From Cryoendolithus antarcticus (Eukaryota; Ascomycota; Dothideomycetes; Cladosporiales; Cladosporiaceae): a stretch of 64,000 bases of DNA. Numbering within the stretch: position 1 is the first letter of the stretch; every line of letters starts with the position of its first letter. The DNA lies in the NCBI GenBank assembly GCA_002077065.1, contig NAJO01000053.1:124001-188000 (forward strand). Direction: 5' to 3'. This document shows, piece after piece, positions 32,100 to 42,374 of the stretch. A program made the translations under genes and the position numbers. A model generated the notes under the pieces. The model had not been told where the DNA came from. It searched no databases and saw nothing but the letters and a program-made list of their open reading frames with translations.

Positions 32100-32471
32100 T
32101 AGGGGAGCAGATCAAAGCAGTTGATGATCAATGTGTCGAAAGCAATGCAAGGCATCGCAGTTACAAGTGTCACAGAGAGCAGGCTGCTCGGTGATCACTG
32201 GCAGTCGCAGCTGAGGTACTAGGCGTATGAAGGTCTCCCTGTGCTACTGCTATCGCGCCCGCAACAGTGAAAGTCTCGTTCCCTATCGGTGAGAGGGTAG
32301 ACTCACCAGGGACTCAGCTCTGGGTTTGTGGCTCTCACAGACCCGGTGATGTAGCGTGAATGTCGATTGGAGCAGTACCCGCGGTTCAGGCCCTAGAAAA
32401 GTGAAACCAGTACTCGTCTGCCTTCGTGCGGCTGTCCGTCAAGTTCTCGTTCCAGACGTGGTTGATTCATC
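32100..32471. other. Intergenic, about 370 bp
   Basis: Between 12-Cys copy B and the 3' end of the NT-C2 gene. Nothing was recognised. Confidence 0.35.
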
Positions 32472-33509
32472 TCACCCCATAGCCTTACTCCCCACCCTCC
32501 AACTCCTCAGATCCTCCCGAACATCAAATTCATCCAGCTCCCCCACAACCTTCTGACTACTCTTATCCAGCTTCTTCCTCCCAAACCCCCCTCCCGTAAC
32601 CTTGCCCCCCTTGCTCCCCCAACTCTTCCCACCCCCCTCCTTAGTTTTGTGTCCCTTACCCTTCTCATCCTCAGTCCTCGGCGTCACAGTTCCAGTTCCA
32701 GAAGGCGAGTGGCCATTCGAAACGTCTTCCGGTCTGCCGTGCGTGCCCCAGCCGTCGCCGCCGGAGAAGATGTCCTCGATGCATTCATCTGCTTTCAGTT
32801 CGCCGGGTTGGGAGGCCCAGAATGCGGCTAGGGCGCGCCGGTACATGTCCTGCGCTTCGCCGATCTCTTTGCTGCGGACCGAGAGGCTGGGCATCGGTCC
32901 CGCGGCAGGATCCGAGGGGTCAACGTGGTTGTCTGCCGTGCTTCCAGCTTGCTGCGCTTCCGCTGAGATTATCCCTGCGATGCCGCCAAACACCGGGGCA
33001 GAGCGGAGGGGTGGCGCGGTGTATTCGCGCGTCCCTTCGACGTGCTGCATGGCGATGCCGAGGCGGAGGGTGCTGTTGATCTTGCTATCTTGCATGAGGT
33101 AACGGCGTACGACGCCTTTGCCCTCTTCGCCGTCAGCCTCCCCGGCCCCAGAACCAGTAGCGCCCACATACTCCGCTAGGTTCAACCGTACCCTTCCAAG
33201 TGTAATCTCATCCCGCTTTCCCCCGCCTCCATACTCCTGCAGCACTTCAAACTCCGCCCAGCAGGCTGTCAAAACCCCGTCCTTACCCACTGATAATCTC
33301 ACTACCAACTCCTTTATGTAGTCGTAAGTGACGCGGTGGTCTTTTATTGGACTTTTCGTGGTGCGGCCGCGGTGCTCCGCAGAGGAGGAGTGCTCGATGT
33401 GCCATTTTATGTAGGACTGGCCGGAGACTAGGGGGACGTTGTGCAGGTCGAGGATGTTGAGGGTGAGGGCGAATTTGGTGCGGCGGGGGCGGGGGAGGAG
33501 GGAGGACAT
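32472..33509 (-). CDS. NT-C2 domain protein (EEIG1/EHBP1 N-terminal type)
   Basis: Intronless, 345 aa. Residues 10-165 form an N-terminal C2-like (NT-C2) domain: KFALTLNILDLHNVPLVSG, then YIKWHI, KSPIKDHRVTYDY and ITLGRVRLNLAEYV, ending near INSTLRLGIAMQ. This domain is found in eukaryotic proteins that link membranes to the cytoskeleton or endosomes (EHBP1, EEIG1). The rest is low-complexity, with a short Arg/Ala-rich helix (MYRRALAAFW) and a Gly/Lys-rich C terminus (KSWGSKGGK). The precise role in fungi is not known. Short homopolymeric C-rich tracts in the DNA of the 3' part encode the Gly-rich tail. Confidence 0.88.
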   Translation of the reverse strand: MSSLLPRPRRTKFALTLNILDLHNVPLVSGQSYIKWHIEHSSSAEHRGRTTKSPIKDHRVTYDYIKELVVRLSVGKDGVLTACWAEFEVLQEYGGGGKRDEITLGRVRLNLAEYVGATGSGAGEADGEEGKGVVRRYLMQDSKINSTLRLGIAMQHVEGTREYTAPPLRSAPVFGGIAGIISAEAQQAGSTADNHVDPSDPAAGPMPSLSVRSKEIGEAQDMYRRALAAFWASQPGELKADECIEDIFSGGDGWGTHGRPEDVSNGHSPSGTGTVTPRTEDEKGKGHKTKEGGGKSWGSKGGKVTGGGFGRKKLDKSSQKVVGELDEFDVREDLRSWRVGSKAMG

Positions 33510-33815
33510 GCTTGCATTGCGTGCATGAGGTTGTGTGGAGTTTTCACATCATAGCTGTTGGAAGGGGAATAATAGCTTCACTGCAGACGTCACACGTATA
33601 CACTCCAGTGGTCGGAACTCGGGATTGTGCCTTCCGAAGGAGCTGAGAGTGAAGTGAATGAGCGGAGGACATCAAGTACATATCATACAATCCAGACGCT
33701 CTCGTACCTCGCTTCGAGATCACCAGCAAGTTCGAGCAGTCGTCACGACTAAATCTGCCGCAGTGCATATTCCTGGGCTCGTCAAGCTGGTCTTGTAACA
33801 GCAGATACAACACTC

Positions 33816-34265
33816 TCAGGTGACCTTCCCCTTCGCTTCACCGACTCTCCTCCCCTCAAGCCAATAACCCGCCCACATCAACACCACGACGAGCGCGAAT
33901 ATTGGTCCCTGTACAAGCCCATCCCGCGAGTGCTCCGGATCAAACCAATTCGCCCCGGGATACAAAATCGCGGAACACCCCGCAGCACAGTAGAAACTTC
34001 CCACCACTGCACTGACCCACACACTCTCCTTGACTTCCTTCGCTGACAGTTTCATGAACGCTGGTCGCCAAACGTAAGTCAGAGAGAAGGCTGCGAGTAG
34101 CACACCCAGGGACATTGTCTGGCCGTTGTGGAAGCGTGCGTGCGGTGGCCAGCGGGGGTTGTAGATGTGCGTTTCGTTCCAATCGGCGGCGAAGGCGCCG
34201 AGGGTGTAGAAGAGGTTCGCAATAGTCATGATGGTGCGACCGAGGGTGATGTATGGTGCGGGCAT
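33816..34265 (-). CDS. DUF6640-type four-helix membrane protein
   Basis: 149 aa, intronless; ATG 34265 gives MPAPYITLGR. Four hydrophobic segments are visible (IMTIANLFYTLGAF; LGVLLAAFSLTYVW; VWVSAVVGSFYCAAGCSAIL; PIFALVVVLMWAGYW). The loop after helix 1 holds DWNETHIYNPRWPPHARFHNG, the signature of a fungal membrane family with conserved His residues that I associate with DUF6640. Function is unknown. The family name is from memory of the motif; the membrane topology is direct from the sequence. Confidence 0.8.
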   Translation of the reverse strand: MPAPYITLGRTIMTIANLFYTLGAFAADWNETHIYNPRWPPHARFHNGQTMSLGVLLAAFSLTYVWRPAFMKLSAKEVKESVWVSAVVGSFYCAAGCSAILYPGANWFDPEHSRDGLVQGPIFALVVVLMWAGYWLEGRRVGEAKGKVT

Positions 34266-35214
34266 GTTGGGTAGAGTCAAGGGCCGTGGTGCAGGTCTGT
34301 GTCGGCTCTTAGAACACTGGCGACAGCTGCGTGCACGGAAAAGTCCTCCAAGGATGGAAGGGTTTGATGTTGACCTTGGCCACGGAGTTCCGTATCAACA
34401 CAGCGTCGCTGTCGACCCGCCGCCTTCCGTTCGAGCTCACTGTAATGTGAACGTGGAGAGGAGTCTAATCGATGAACTGGACGATCCTACCTCGATAAGG
34501 GAACCTTGTGCGCTGTAGGCGCCTATTGTTGATTGAGTCAATACTTCCGACCAGGGAATCGTGATGTTTCGTACATGGAATATTCCATCATCGAGCATAT
34601 CGTCGCCTGAATGTGAGGTGGAGTCCTCGTCCCGCATGCGCCCCCACCAAACGCGGGCACATGAGACGCGATCTCGAGCTTCATGGCCATCATCAGTCAG
34701 CTCCTCGTGATACCATAACGGCCAACACGGTCAAGCAAACCAACTGCATGCGTGCTCAATTCCAATCACAATCTCAATCGTCGTTCAGCAACCGCCATAA
34801 GGCAGATATCTACGGGTGCCATCAGTTCTCCTTCCGCTTCTCTCACTTCCCCTCATCTCTGTCCTACCAACCTCCCAGCAATCAGCGGGAACAAATTCAC
34901 CCTTCAAGATCACAACAAACGAGTGACCATCTTGGCTACGTTCGAACTCGCTCATCAAAACCTGCCGAGAGCTGTCGAGTATAAGGGCAAGCAATAGCTT
35001 CTCGAGCCAAATACCTGTCTTCAGCCCTGAGGCATCAGCCTGGGTATAAGACACGAGGCTGCCCGGTTTGCTGGCCCTACCCTTCACCGGCCCTTTCAAA
35101 CTCAAAGGTGAATTCCATCGATCACCACTGAGCACTGCGAGACAAGGCTCCGTCAAATTCATCGCTCAAGCGGCTTGTCCTGCCCGCCACGAGCGAGGCC
35201 AACAGCAAAACACG
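34266..35214. other. Intergenic, about 950 bp
   Basis: Divergent region between the DUF6640 and Yippee genes. Frames at 34613-34984 (+) and 34785-35162 (-) overlap each other and show no motif, so neither was called. Nothing else was recognised. Confidence 0.4.
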
Positions 35215-35661
35215 ATGGGCCTAGTCTACAACGTCTATCTAAACGCCAAACGCATCTACGGCTGCAAAGTCTGCAAAACCCACCTAGCGGACCACGACGA
35301 CATCATTTCCCGAGTCAGTTGCCCCCAACCTTACTGAGTCCCCAGTCCCCCCATCCGTGGCCGCCCTCACCTATCCCTCCGCACTCTTCCCCAGTCATCG
35401 AGTCGATACTGACGACTACACTTGCAGAATTTCCGCGGCCAACACGGCAAAGCCTACCTCTTCTCCTCCACCGTCAACGTCCTCCTCGGCGAAGCCGCAG
35501 AGCGAAACATGACAACAGGCCGCCACATCGTGCGGGATATCAGCTGTAGGCAGTGCAAGGAGGTTGTGGGGTGGAAGTATGATCGCGCGTATGAGGGGAG
35601 CGAGAAGTATAAGGAGGGGAAGTTCATTCTCGAGGTGGAGTTAATGTGTAGCGTGACGTAG
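35215..35661 (+). CDS. Yippee-like zinc-binding protein
   Basis: Exons 35215-35313 and 35428-35661; the intron is 114 bp (GTCAGT...TTGCAG), the longest coding intron in the window. The product is 110 aa, the usual size. The Yippee/Mis18 beta-tent fold is clear: GCKVCKTHLADHDDI (first CxxC), NFRGQHGKAYLF at the exon junction, the TTGRHIVRDISCRQC block (second CxxC), WKYDRAYE and KYKEGKFILE. The four cysteines bind one zinc. Yippee proteins are small, highly conserved eukaryotic proteins; in fungi the role is poorly known, in animals they act as part of GID/CTLH ligases and at centrosomes. Confidence 0.96.
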
Positions 35662-36082
35662 AATTGAGATGAAGGGAGGCAGAGCAATGGAGGAATATTG
35701 GTCAAGAATGTGGGGAGTTTGGGCTGAGATTGGGCAATTGGAATGGGGCATAATGTGGGATTTGAGATATGAGCATATGACTTTACACTTTCGGCTTACT
35801 TCCACGGGCAGGCACCACAGCTGGCAGCCGCATACGACGGCTTGCCGAAGGCTGATCGCGGGGACGTGAAGCTTTTGGTGAACGCCTTAGTCGTACCTTC
35901 GCTGTATACCACTATGTTACCTTATCAGGGGAGACGTCGACTTTGTTGCCCCAACAAGTCACTGGAGTAGTGATGCCCCCCCTCCGCGTGTCACGAAAAC
36001 GCCATTTCCAGTCCCATGTTCCAGTGTCGTAAGTCATTACTGCTGCATTATGTCTGTGCTTGCAAAGTCAACACCAGACCCT
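35662..36082. other. Convergent intergenic region, about 420 bp
   Basis: Between the Yippee and cysteine dioxygenase stop codons. No feature was recognised. Confidence 0.35.
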
Positions 36083-37030
36083 CTAGGTACCTTCCGCCAC
36101 TTTCACGCCATATACAGAGTGAAACCCACACTTCGCAACATGCTTACTCTTCCCCGTGTCAGCATCGAAAACATGAAACCCATGCTTAGCAGCATTGGGT
36201 GGCTATCATACTACTGTCAATACTCTCGCTGTCTCTATCGGAGAGAACATCAAACTTACAGTATACAAATGCAAACTCACTGCCACTTCAGTCGCGCTCG
36301 GATTCGCGATGCGGTGCAGGCCTAAGCGATCGGACATGTAGGTCACCTGGTCCCGGCCGTACACTCTATTCCTTTGCTCTTGGAGGGGCTGGCTTTGTTG
36401 GCTAGCAAAAGCCGGGGTGCATGCATGTGATGCCCGGCCGCCGATATCGGGACAGGGCTGAGCACTCGTGCTTTCGCAGGCCCATGCGTACAATGTCTCC
36501 CGCAGGGAACCTTTCAGCATTTTCATCAGGCAGTGTGCGCCGGAGTGGTCGTGTATCGGCGAGGCGCATCCAGGGTTCCAGACGAGGACTAGCAGGTTGG
36601 CATGTTGGTTGATCGTCGAGACGAGATTGCGTGTGTAGGGAACAGAAGCGTCAGCGAGCGCGTAGTGATGCCAGTCCGATTCGTGGGATGTATATGCCGT
36701 GAGTGCCTTTTGTAAAGCTCGTACGTTGGTGTCTGGGCTGGCTCTGGCGTTCAGGATGCCGTTGTTTGCGCCCAGGATGCGAGTCAGATCTGTGACGAGA
36801 GTCTGCAGAGACAATCGACCAGAGGCAGGCATCTGGTCCTGTGCAGGGCTGATTGTCTGCCGCTGCCCTGAAAAGGCGAGAGGGTGTACATCGCTTCCTG
36901 CAATGGTTTGAGAGACTGCAGTGTGCAGCGACCTTCCAGCGACCCAGCGCACGACCGTGACAGGCGCGGAATGAGCTGCGATGTGGTGAACCGCTCGCAT
37001 GGAGCCACGGGAGCAGCTGAGAGGCGACAT
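36083..37030 (-). CDS. cdo1: Cysteine dioxygenase
   Basis: Exons 37030-36260 and 36202-36083, with a 57-bp intron (GTAAGT...GATAG, branch ATTGACA) in phase 0; 296 aa. The splice rebuilds SLHLYTPPNAAKHGFHVFD, the conserved cupin strand. Iron ligands are His160, His162 (HDHSGAHC) and His239 (LGLHRIAN). Cys167 and Tyr256 are the pair that can form the Cys-Tyr thioether cofactor. The enzyme oxidises cysteine to cysteine sulfinate with O2 and Fe(II). The first 75 residues are Arg/Ser/Ala-rich, longer than in bacterial or animal enzymes, and could be a mitochondrial presequence; a start at Met11 is also possible. There is a 25-residue insertion between the HDH loop and the last His. Confidence 0.93.
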
Positions 37031-37706
37031 TCCTGTTGGTTTTTTCCCTTACAATTCAATGGAAGTGAACAAGTAGATGGATGGGAATAGCAGATGAGAT
37101 CGCACGCTTATCACGGAGAAAGAGATAACGAGATGTGTACAGACCCGCTGCTCACCACAGGTCGCCGACCACGCTGACCATTCATCGTCGGCCATCGGAG
37201 TCTCGTGGTTTTGTGTGGAACTTGCTCATCTGAGCCGGCGCTTCCCGAGAATCGTTCATTGACCTCGTAGATGCTACATGGCGTGCCAAATTGACGCGAG
37301 CGAAAACCAGGAGTAGAGATGATGATAGTGGAGTTCACAGCGCAATTTTCAAGGGAAAAAACGCGGCCAGAAGTGAAGTGAAGTCAACTCGCCCGTTGAG
37401 TAGGGTAACGTGCAAGCACACCATCGCCCCTGCTCTCTCGGGAGGACGGTGCGGCGCGATCACTGAGGCATCAAGCTCACACCCTAACCCTACGTCCTTA
37501 GACCACTCTAGCCCCAAGCAGTGAAGCCATATCGACTGGACTTCGGCCTTGGTATGAGGTGACACGGGTCCATATCACAGGCAAATACAATCCGATAATC
37601 CTCTCCGTGCCCAACAAACCTCTGCTCTGCTCCTTCCAGCGTGCCCCCAGTACCCTAGCGGTCATCACAATGCCCTGAGCAACTTCGCCCACGACCCCGC
37701 CAAGCC
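37031..37706. promoter_or_regulatory. Divergent intergenic region, about 680 bp
   Basis: Promoters of the cysteine dioxygenase and Ark1/Prk1-type kinase genes. It holds a telomere-like motif (ACCCTAACCCTAC at 37481-37493) about 215 bp before the kinase start. Confidence 0.45.
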
Positions 37707-40700
37707 ATGGCTTCCACCCTTCCCCACCGCCCTCCCACCTACCGTGCCCCGGCTGCAGCTCCCGCCGCTCCGACAGGTACCTTCCTCCCCGGCACCAAAG
37801 TCCAGGTCGGCTCCCACCGCGTCATAATCGAAAAATACCTCTCCGAAGGCGGCTTCGCCCACGTCTACGTCGTGCGAGTCCCCCGGGAAGACGGCAAACA
37901 TGAACTCGCGGTCCTCAAGCGCGTGGCAGTGCCGGACAAAGACCACCTGGCGAGCATGCGGACGGAGGTCGAGACTATGAAGAAACTGAAGGGGCATGGC
38001 AAGATCGTGACGTACTATGATAGTCATGCTAGTCAATTGAAGGGAGGGGGGTATGAGGTTTTCCTGTTGATGGAGTATTGTAGTGGAGGCGGGTTGATTG
38101 ATTTTATGAATACACGATTGCAGCATCGGTTGACCGAGCCGGAGATCTTGAAGATCTTCGCTGATGTGGCCGAGGGGGTGGCGTGTATGCATTACTTGAA
38201 GCCTCCTCTCCTGCACAGGGATCTGAAGGTGGAGAACGTGCTTATCTCGAAGTCTGCGAGTGGAGGCGTGACGTACAAGTTGTGTGATTTTGGGAGCACG
38301 GCTGCGCCGAGACCTGCTGCGACGACTGCGGAAGAGGGCAGGCTGATTGAAGAGGATGTGCAGAAGCATACTACGATGCAGTATCGCAGTCCGGAGATGG
38401 TGGATGTGTGGCGGAAGCAGCCGATCGATGAGAAGGCGGATGTGTGGGCGTTGGGGGTGTTGCTGTACAAGCTCTGCTATTACACTACGCCGTTTGAAGA
38501 GGTTGGGCAGATGGCGATCCTGAATGCGAGCTTTAAGTTCCCCTCGTATCCGCAGTTCTCGCCACGATTGAGGAAGTTCATCAGCTGGATGCTGAAGGAA
38601 GACCCGAAGACTAGGCCGAATATCTACGAAACCATCAAAGAAGCTGCATCCATGCGAGGAGCGGAGGTGCCCATCAAGGACATCTATGCGGATCGTACGA
38701 GGTCTGAGGCACGCAGGACGCAAGAATTGCCTCCTTCACGATCTGCAGTGTCGTCTCCCACTGCGGGAATTGGACTGCAGAAGGCGCAGACGAGGACCGA
38801 GGGGATGAGCTTACCAGACGTAACGCCAATGAGACGAGGTCGGCCGACTGCAGCTCAATTGGCACCCACTGTTGTGAAGCCGGGTGCATCGCCTGCACGA
38901 GGAGATCCGTTCGCGGCGCTCGACTCCAAGAACTTCGATAAGCGAAGCGAAGCTGTGGACGAGCTGTCACAGCGCTTCCCCGCAATTGACGAGTTCTCCA
39001 TCGTCACCGAGAAAGCTGCGCCCTTCAAGTTCACTGCTAGCCCGCCAAGCACTGAAGCACCAGTGAGTAGTAAGCTGAACGAGCGTGTTGTGCAAGCACT
39101 TGCAGACGATGCGTTCAAGGGCATTGACAAGCCCAGCACTGTTCCCAAGTCAAAGAGCGCGGTGCAATTGCAGCAGAAGTCATCGGTATCGCCCACGAAG
39201 CTAAGGAGTGCCGACAGACCACAAGAGGTGTACACACCACAGCCACTACCCTCGACGGCCAGTGGGCGCTATAAGTCGACTGCTGTTGGCAGCTCTCCCC
39301 CGCGAACGAGCTCTTTGCAATCAACGAATACTGCTGCTGCTGCCGTAAAGTCGCCTGACTTCATGAAGCGGCCGGTATGGAAAGTGCCAGACCACGGCCG
39401 ATCAGCAAGCCAGCCACGAGCGCGTGAGATCTCACAGGTAGCGTCGAGCTCACTTCAGGCCCCTTCGCAGCGCCCCAGCTTACTGAACGTGAATCGCTCG
39501 AAGTCACAGACGTCGACTGTGACGACGGTAGCATCATCTCGACCATCTCTTGAAGCCGGCAGACCATCGCAGCTTGATGTTGAAGACGACTCGCTTCATC
39601 GCGCGAGGTCTGCTCAACCGCGGACAAGACCAAATAGCTCGTATGTCACCTCGAATCTGGACTTCCTACGTGATCACGAACTGTCGCGCAAATCCTCATC
39701 CGAGGCGCGGAAGTCGCTTGATCGGCGGAGAAGTCAGCAGTCTAGCCCACGACTAGGACCGGCAGCTGGCGATGAGATAACAGTAGAGGACAAAAACATT
39801 GACAATGATCTTGACTTCCTACGCAGGACCGAGGAGCCTGATGCAGTCAAACGGCGACACAGCCGGAAGGAGTCTTCATCACAGCATAAGAAGCGGCTCA
39901 GCATACCGTCGATCTCCGGAGCGAAGAACATGTTTGCTGGTCGCTTCGGAGATGCTTTCAAGCGCTTCGAGCAGAGCTCAGGTGATGAGTCGAAAGACCC
40001 ACCACGTACACCAGACCGAGAAGACATACCCGATCGACGCATGCTCAGCCCTGTGCCAGCCTCAGAAGCCACCTCCGATTCTCCATCTAGAGCTCTCGAT
40101 GAAAGTCAAGAGCTACCTCCTGATATGCGCCGTGAGCTCGAGCGGCGACGACTGGCTGAGGAAGAAGAGCGGGTTACTGCTGCCGCTGCGGAGTATCGTG
40201 CTCGTGTGGCTGCCAATGGGACCGGTGGTGCGCCGCCGAGCAGGGCTGATGCAATCAAGAAGCGGGTGCAGGATATCCTTGATGAAGGGAGGAAGTCGCC
40301 TGCGCCTGTACGGAAGACGGCTGAGGGGTATGGGAGATTCACTGATGCGCCGCAGCGGGTGCCGACAGAGATGCTGGAGACAAGCGCAGCTGCTACGAGT
40401 CTGCCGCCGCGGACTACTTCTCTGCCGAAGCCACAGCCTGTGCCAACGCCCGACACGTACACCTCACTGCAACAGCCTCGCACGCGGCCGCAGCAAGTAC
40501 CAGAATCCGCGTCCATACAGTCACCGCCCTCATCCACCTCCATGCCAGCTACCCGCACGTTCCCACGACCCTCCGCACCACCGAAACCGAAAGTCCTCCA
40601 AACCTCCCAATGGCCACCTTCATCCAACCCCGACACCGTATCCTCCCGAGCGCCTTCGAAACCCTCCGGCCTTGCAGCCCTGCTAGCGAAAGATCAGGAA

Positions 40701-40925
40701 GGCGTGCCAGAGTACCCTCCCCCGGCGCCCGGCGGTCAACGGTCGAGTACCACGCCGCAGACTCGTCAAGCGCCCGTCAGCACTACCGACGGGACGAATG
40801 GGAGTACGGATCGAAATGATTGGGATGAAGCCGAGTTCAGTAGACGGTATCCGAGTCTGAGTGGAATTGAGATGGTGGAGCGCGAGATCGGGGTTGGGGG
40901 CGAAGGGAGTGTGAGGGAAGTGTAG
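37707..40925 (+). CDS. Ark1/Prk1 (NAK/AAK1-family) serine/threonine kinase
   Basis: Intronless, 1072 aa. The kinase domain (about residues 35-320) has all key residues: YLSEGGFAHVYVV (Gly loop), AVLKRV (Lys), HRDLKVENVL (catalytic loop), LCDFGS (DFG) and QYRSPEMVDVW, followed by DEKADVWALGVLLYKL, the NAK-family form of the APE and F-helix region. The remaining 750 residues are Ser/Pro-rich and disordered with many SP/TP sites, one charged helix-prone stretch (ELERRRLAEEEERV, about 810) and a Pro-rich end. Family members phosphorylate endocytic coat adaptors (Pan1, Sla1, epsins, AP2 mu) and control actin patches at the plasma membrane. The N-terminal tail of about 25 residues is Pro/Ala-rich. 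Confidence 0.93.
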   Translation: MASTLPHRPPTYRAPAAAPAAPTGTFLPGTKVQVGSHRVIIEKYLSEGGFAHVYVVRVPREDGKHELAVLKRVAVPDKDHLASMRTEVETMKKLKGHGKIVTYYDSHASQLKGGGYEVFLLMEYCSGGGLIDFMNTRLQHRLTEPEILKIFADVAEGVACMHYLKPPLLHRDLKVENVLISKSASGGVTYKLCDFGSTAAPRPAATTAEEGRLIEEDVQKHTTMQYRSPEMVDVWRKQPIDEKADVWALGVLLYKLCYYTTPFEEVGQMAILNASFKFPSYPQFSPRLRKFISWMLKEDPKTRPNIYETIKEAASMRGAEVPIKDIYADRTRSEARRTQELPPSRSAVSSPTAGIGLQKAQTRTEGMSLPDVTPMRRGRPTAAQLAPTVVKPGASPARGDPFAALDSKNFDKRSEAVDELSQRFPAIDEFSIVTEKAAPFKFTASPPSTEAPVSSKLNERVVQALADDAFKGIDKPSTVPKSKSAVQLQQKSSVSPTKLRSADRPQEVYTPQPLPSTASGRYKSTAVGSSPPRTSSLQSTNTAAAAVKSPDFMKRPVWKVPDHGRSASQPRAREISQVASSSLQAPSQRPSLLNVNRSKSQTSTVTTVASSRPSLEAGRPSQLDVEDDSLHRARSAQPRTRPNSSYVTSNLDFLRDHELSRKSSSEARKSLDRRRSQQSSPRLGPAAGDEITVEDKNIDNDLDFLRRTEEPDAVKRRHSRKESSSQHKKRLSIPSISGAKNMFAGRFGDAFKRFEQSSGDESKDPPRTPDREDIPDRRMLSPVPASEATSDSPSRALDESQELPPDMRRELERRRLAEEEERVTAAAAEYRARVAANGTGGAPPSRADAIKKRVQDILDEGRKSPAPVRKTAEGYGRFTDAPQRVPTEMLETSAAATSLPPRTTSLPKPQPVPTPDTYTSLQQPRTRPQQVPESASIQSPPSSTSMPATRTFPRPSAPPKPKVLQTSQWPPSSNPDTVSSRAPSKPSGLAALLAKDQEGVPEYPPPAPGGQRSSTTPQTRQAPVSTTDGTNGSTDRNDWDEAEFSRRYPSLSGIEMVEREIGVGGEGSVREV

Positions 40926-41166
40926 CATTCGTCATCGACATGTAGAACCGGATCTAGATGTATCGACTAGCTCATATCGCCATTGTCTGCACGACAGCTC
41001 CAGTAATCGTTCAAGCACCTCGTGCCCGTGAACTTCGTACCCCGTACAGCCGAGATCCGAGCGACTCCACTTTCCTTGACCTCACTCCATGTCGTGCACA
41101 GTATATCATTACACACAACTACAATGTGAAGATCTCGTCTAGCAACTCGTAGCATAGCCCGTCACA

Positions 41167-41742
41167 ATGAGTCAGTACGCCGCCTCCCTGCCCTCAGACG
41201 GCACAGTCCCCAAGGATATCGCATCCTTCTTCTCAGACTTCTACAAAATCTCCGATACCGAGGCCGCGCATGAAGATTACGCAGACGCACTTACATCCGA
41301 CGGTGTCCTCACGATGGGCTCTAAGCGAGTCACCGGACGGGCAGGTCAGTCGCTCTCCTCGCCTTGTTCGCGCGCATCTGGTAAAGCGAGAAAGCTCAGT
41401 GTTGATGTGACTATTAGATATTCTTGCGCTGCGGAAAGCAATGTGGGAGAAAGTCTCCTCGCGCTCGCACTACCCGCTCAAAATCTTCTCCTTCGCCCCG
41501 CTGAGCGAGGAAGGGGGAGAGGTGATGTTGTATGGTACTGTAGACTACGGACTGCGAGATGGGAAGAAGGCTGAGGGGATCGAGTGGGCTGCGAGAGCAA
41601 AGTTGGTGAGGGTAGAGGTGAGGTTGAGAATGAGTGAGTACCAGGTTTATTTGGTGAGTGGTGTGTGTGATTTGAAAGGGGGAGGTGGAGTGCTGACGCG
41701 GTGGGATAGGATCCTGGGGCTATGGCTGCAAAGGCGAAGTAG
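41167..41742 (+). CDS. SnoaL-like (NTF2-fold) domain protein
   Basis: Exons 41167-41344, 41418-41653 and 41710-41742 (the last only 33 bp); introns are 73 and 56 bp. The product is 148 aa. The splices give GRADILALRKAMW and YQVYLDPGAMAAK, matching the SnoaL-like family whose C terminus is (F/Y)YQVYLDP. The fold is a single cone-shaped domain: FFSDFYKISDT, the HEDYADALTSDG helix-strand, then MLYGTVDYGL and WAARAKLV strands. Fungal members are small cytosolic proteins of unknown or isomerase-like function; no catalytic residue set is assigned here. Confidence 0.88.
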
Positions 41743-42374
41743 ACTATCCGTTCGTGCCTCTCTGAACACTTCCAGATTGTTCCTTTCTCTGCTAGCAGGT
41801 GCTTGTTTCGTGCGCAGGGCCTTGTGTGCCCCAGCTGATGTCTACGCGTGGGAAACCATGCGGCTTGCTTCGCGTCTCAGTCGCGCGTCAATCCGATCGG
41901 TCTCATAGCAACTAGACCACTCGAGCGAGACACTTTGGTTCCTTACGGTAAGACGCCAGCGAGACCGTCTGCCCGCTCGTCGCACATCAGTGTGACTGCA
42001 ATTCTCCGCTTGACCACCACAATGATGGCTGAGCGAATAAACGTTTGCTGCCAAGGCAGACTCGCGACCGAACATGAAGCTCGTGCAAGAACATATGATC
42101 GTCTGAGTGCCGATCGATGTGATCTGGAGCTCGAGCTGCCTATCTCGATGATGTCCAGTAATTGCCGCCGATGCGCGCCAGCGATCGGGGGTATTCCGCA
42201 ACCCTCGACGAGGCGAGCAGCTTCGAGACCATGCTTTACAGGCCAGTCTTTCTGGAATGAACCTCCACGAAGCCAGCACATAATACCAATATAGTGCCAG
42301 TGAGATCTGGTCGATAACTTGACTCGAGACATTGTTATTGTCAGACAAGCGAGTCGTCTTCATCGTTAGCTGCA
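41743..42374. other. Convergent intergenic region, about 630 bp
   Basis: Between the SnoaL-like and Ku80 stop codons. Overlapping frames of 148-178 codons on the two strands (41842-42378) carry no motif and were not called. Confidence 0.4.

Noticed and set aside
34785..35162. 125-codon frame on the minus strand upstream of Yippee
   Set aside because: Overlaps a frame on the other strand; no motif; likely 5' flank of Yippee.
37665..38723. 352-codon minus-strand frame
   Set aside because: Antisense to the Ark1/Prk1-type kinase domain; His/Arg/Leu-rich shadow composition.
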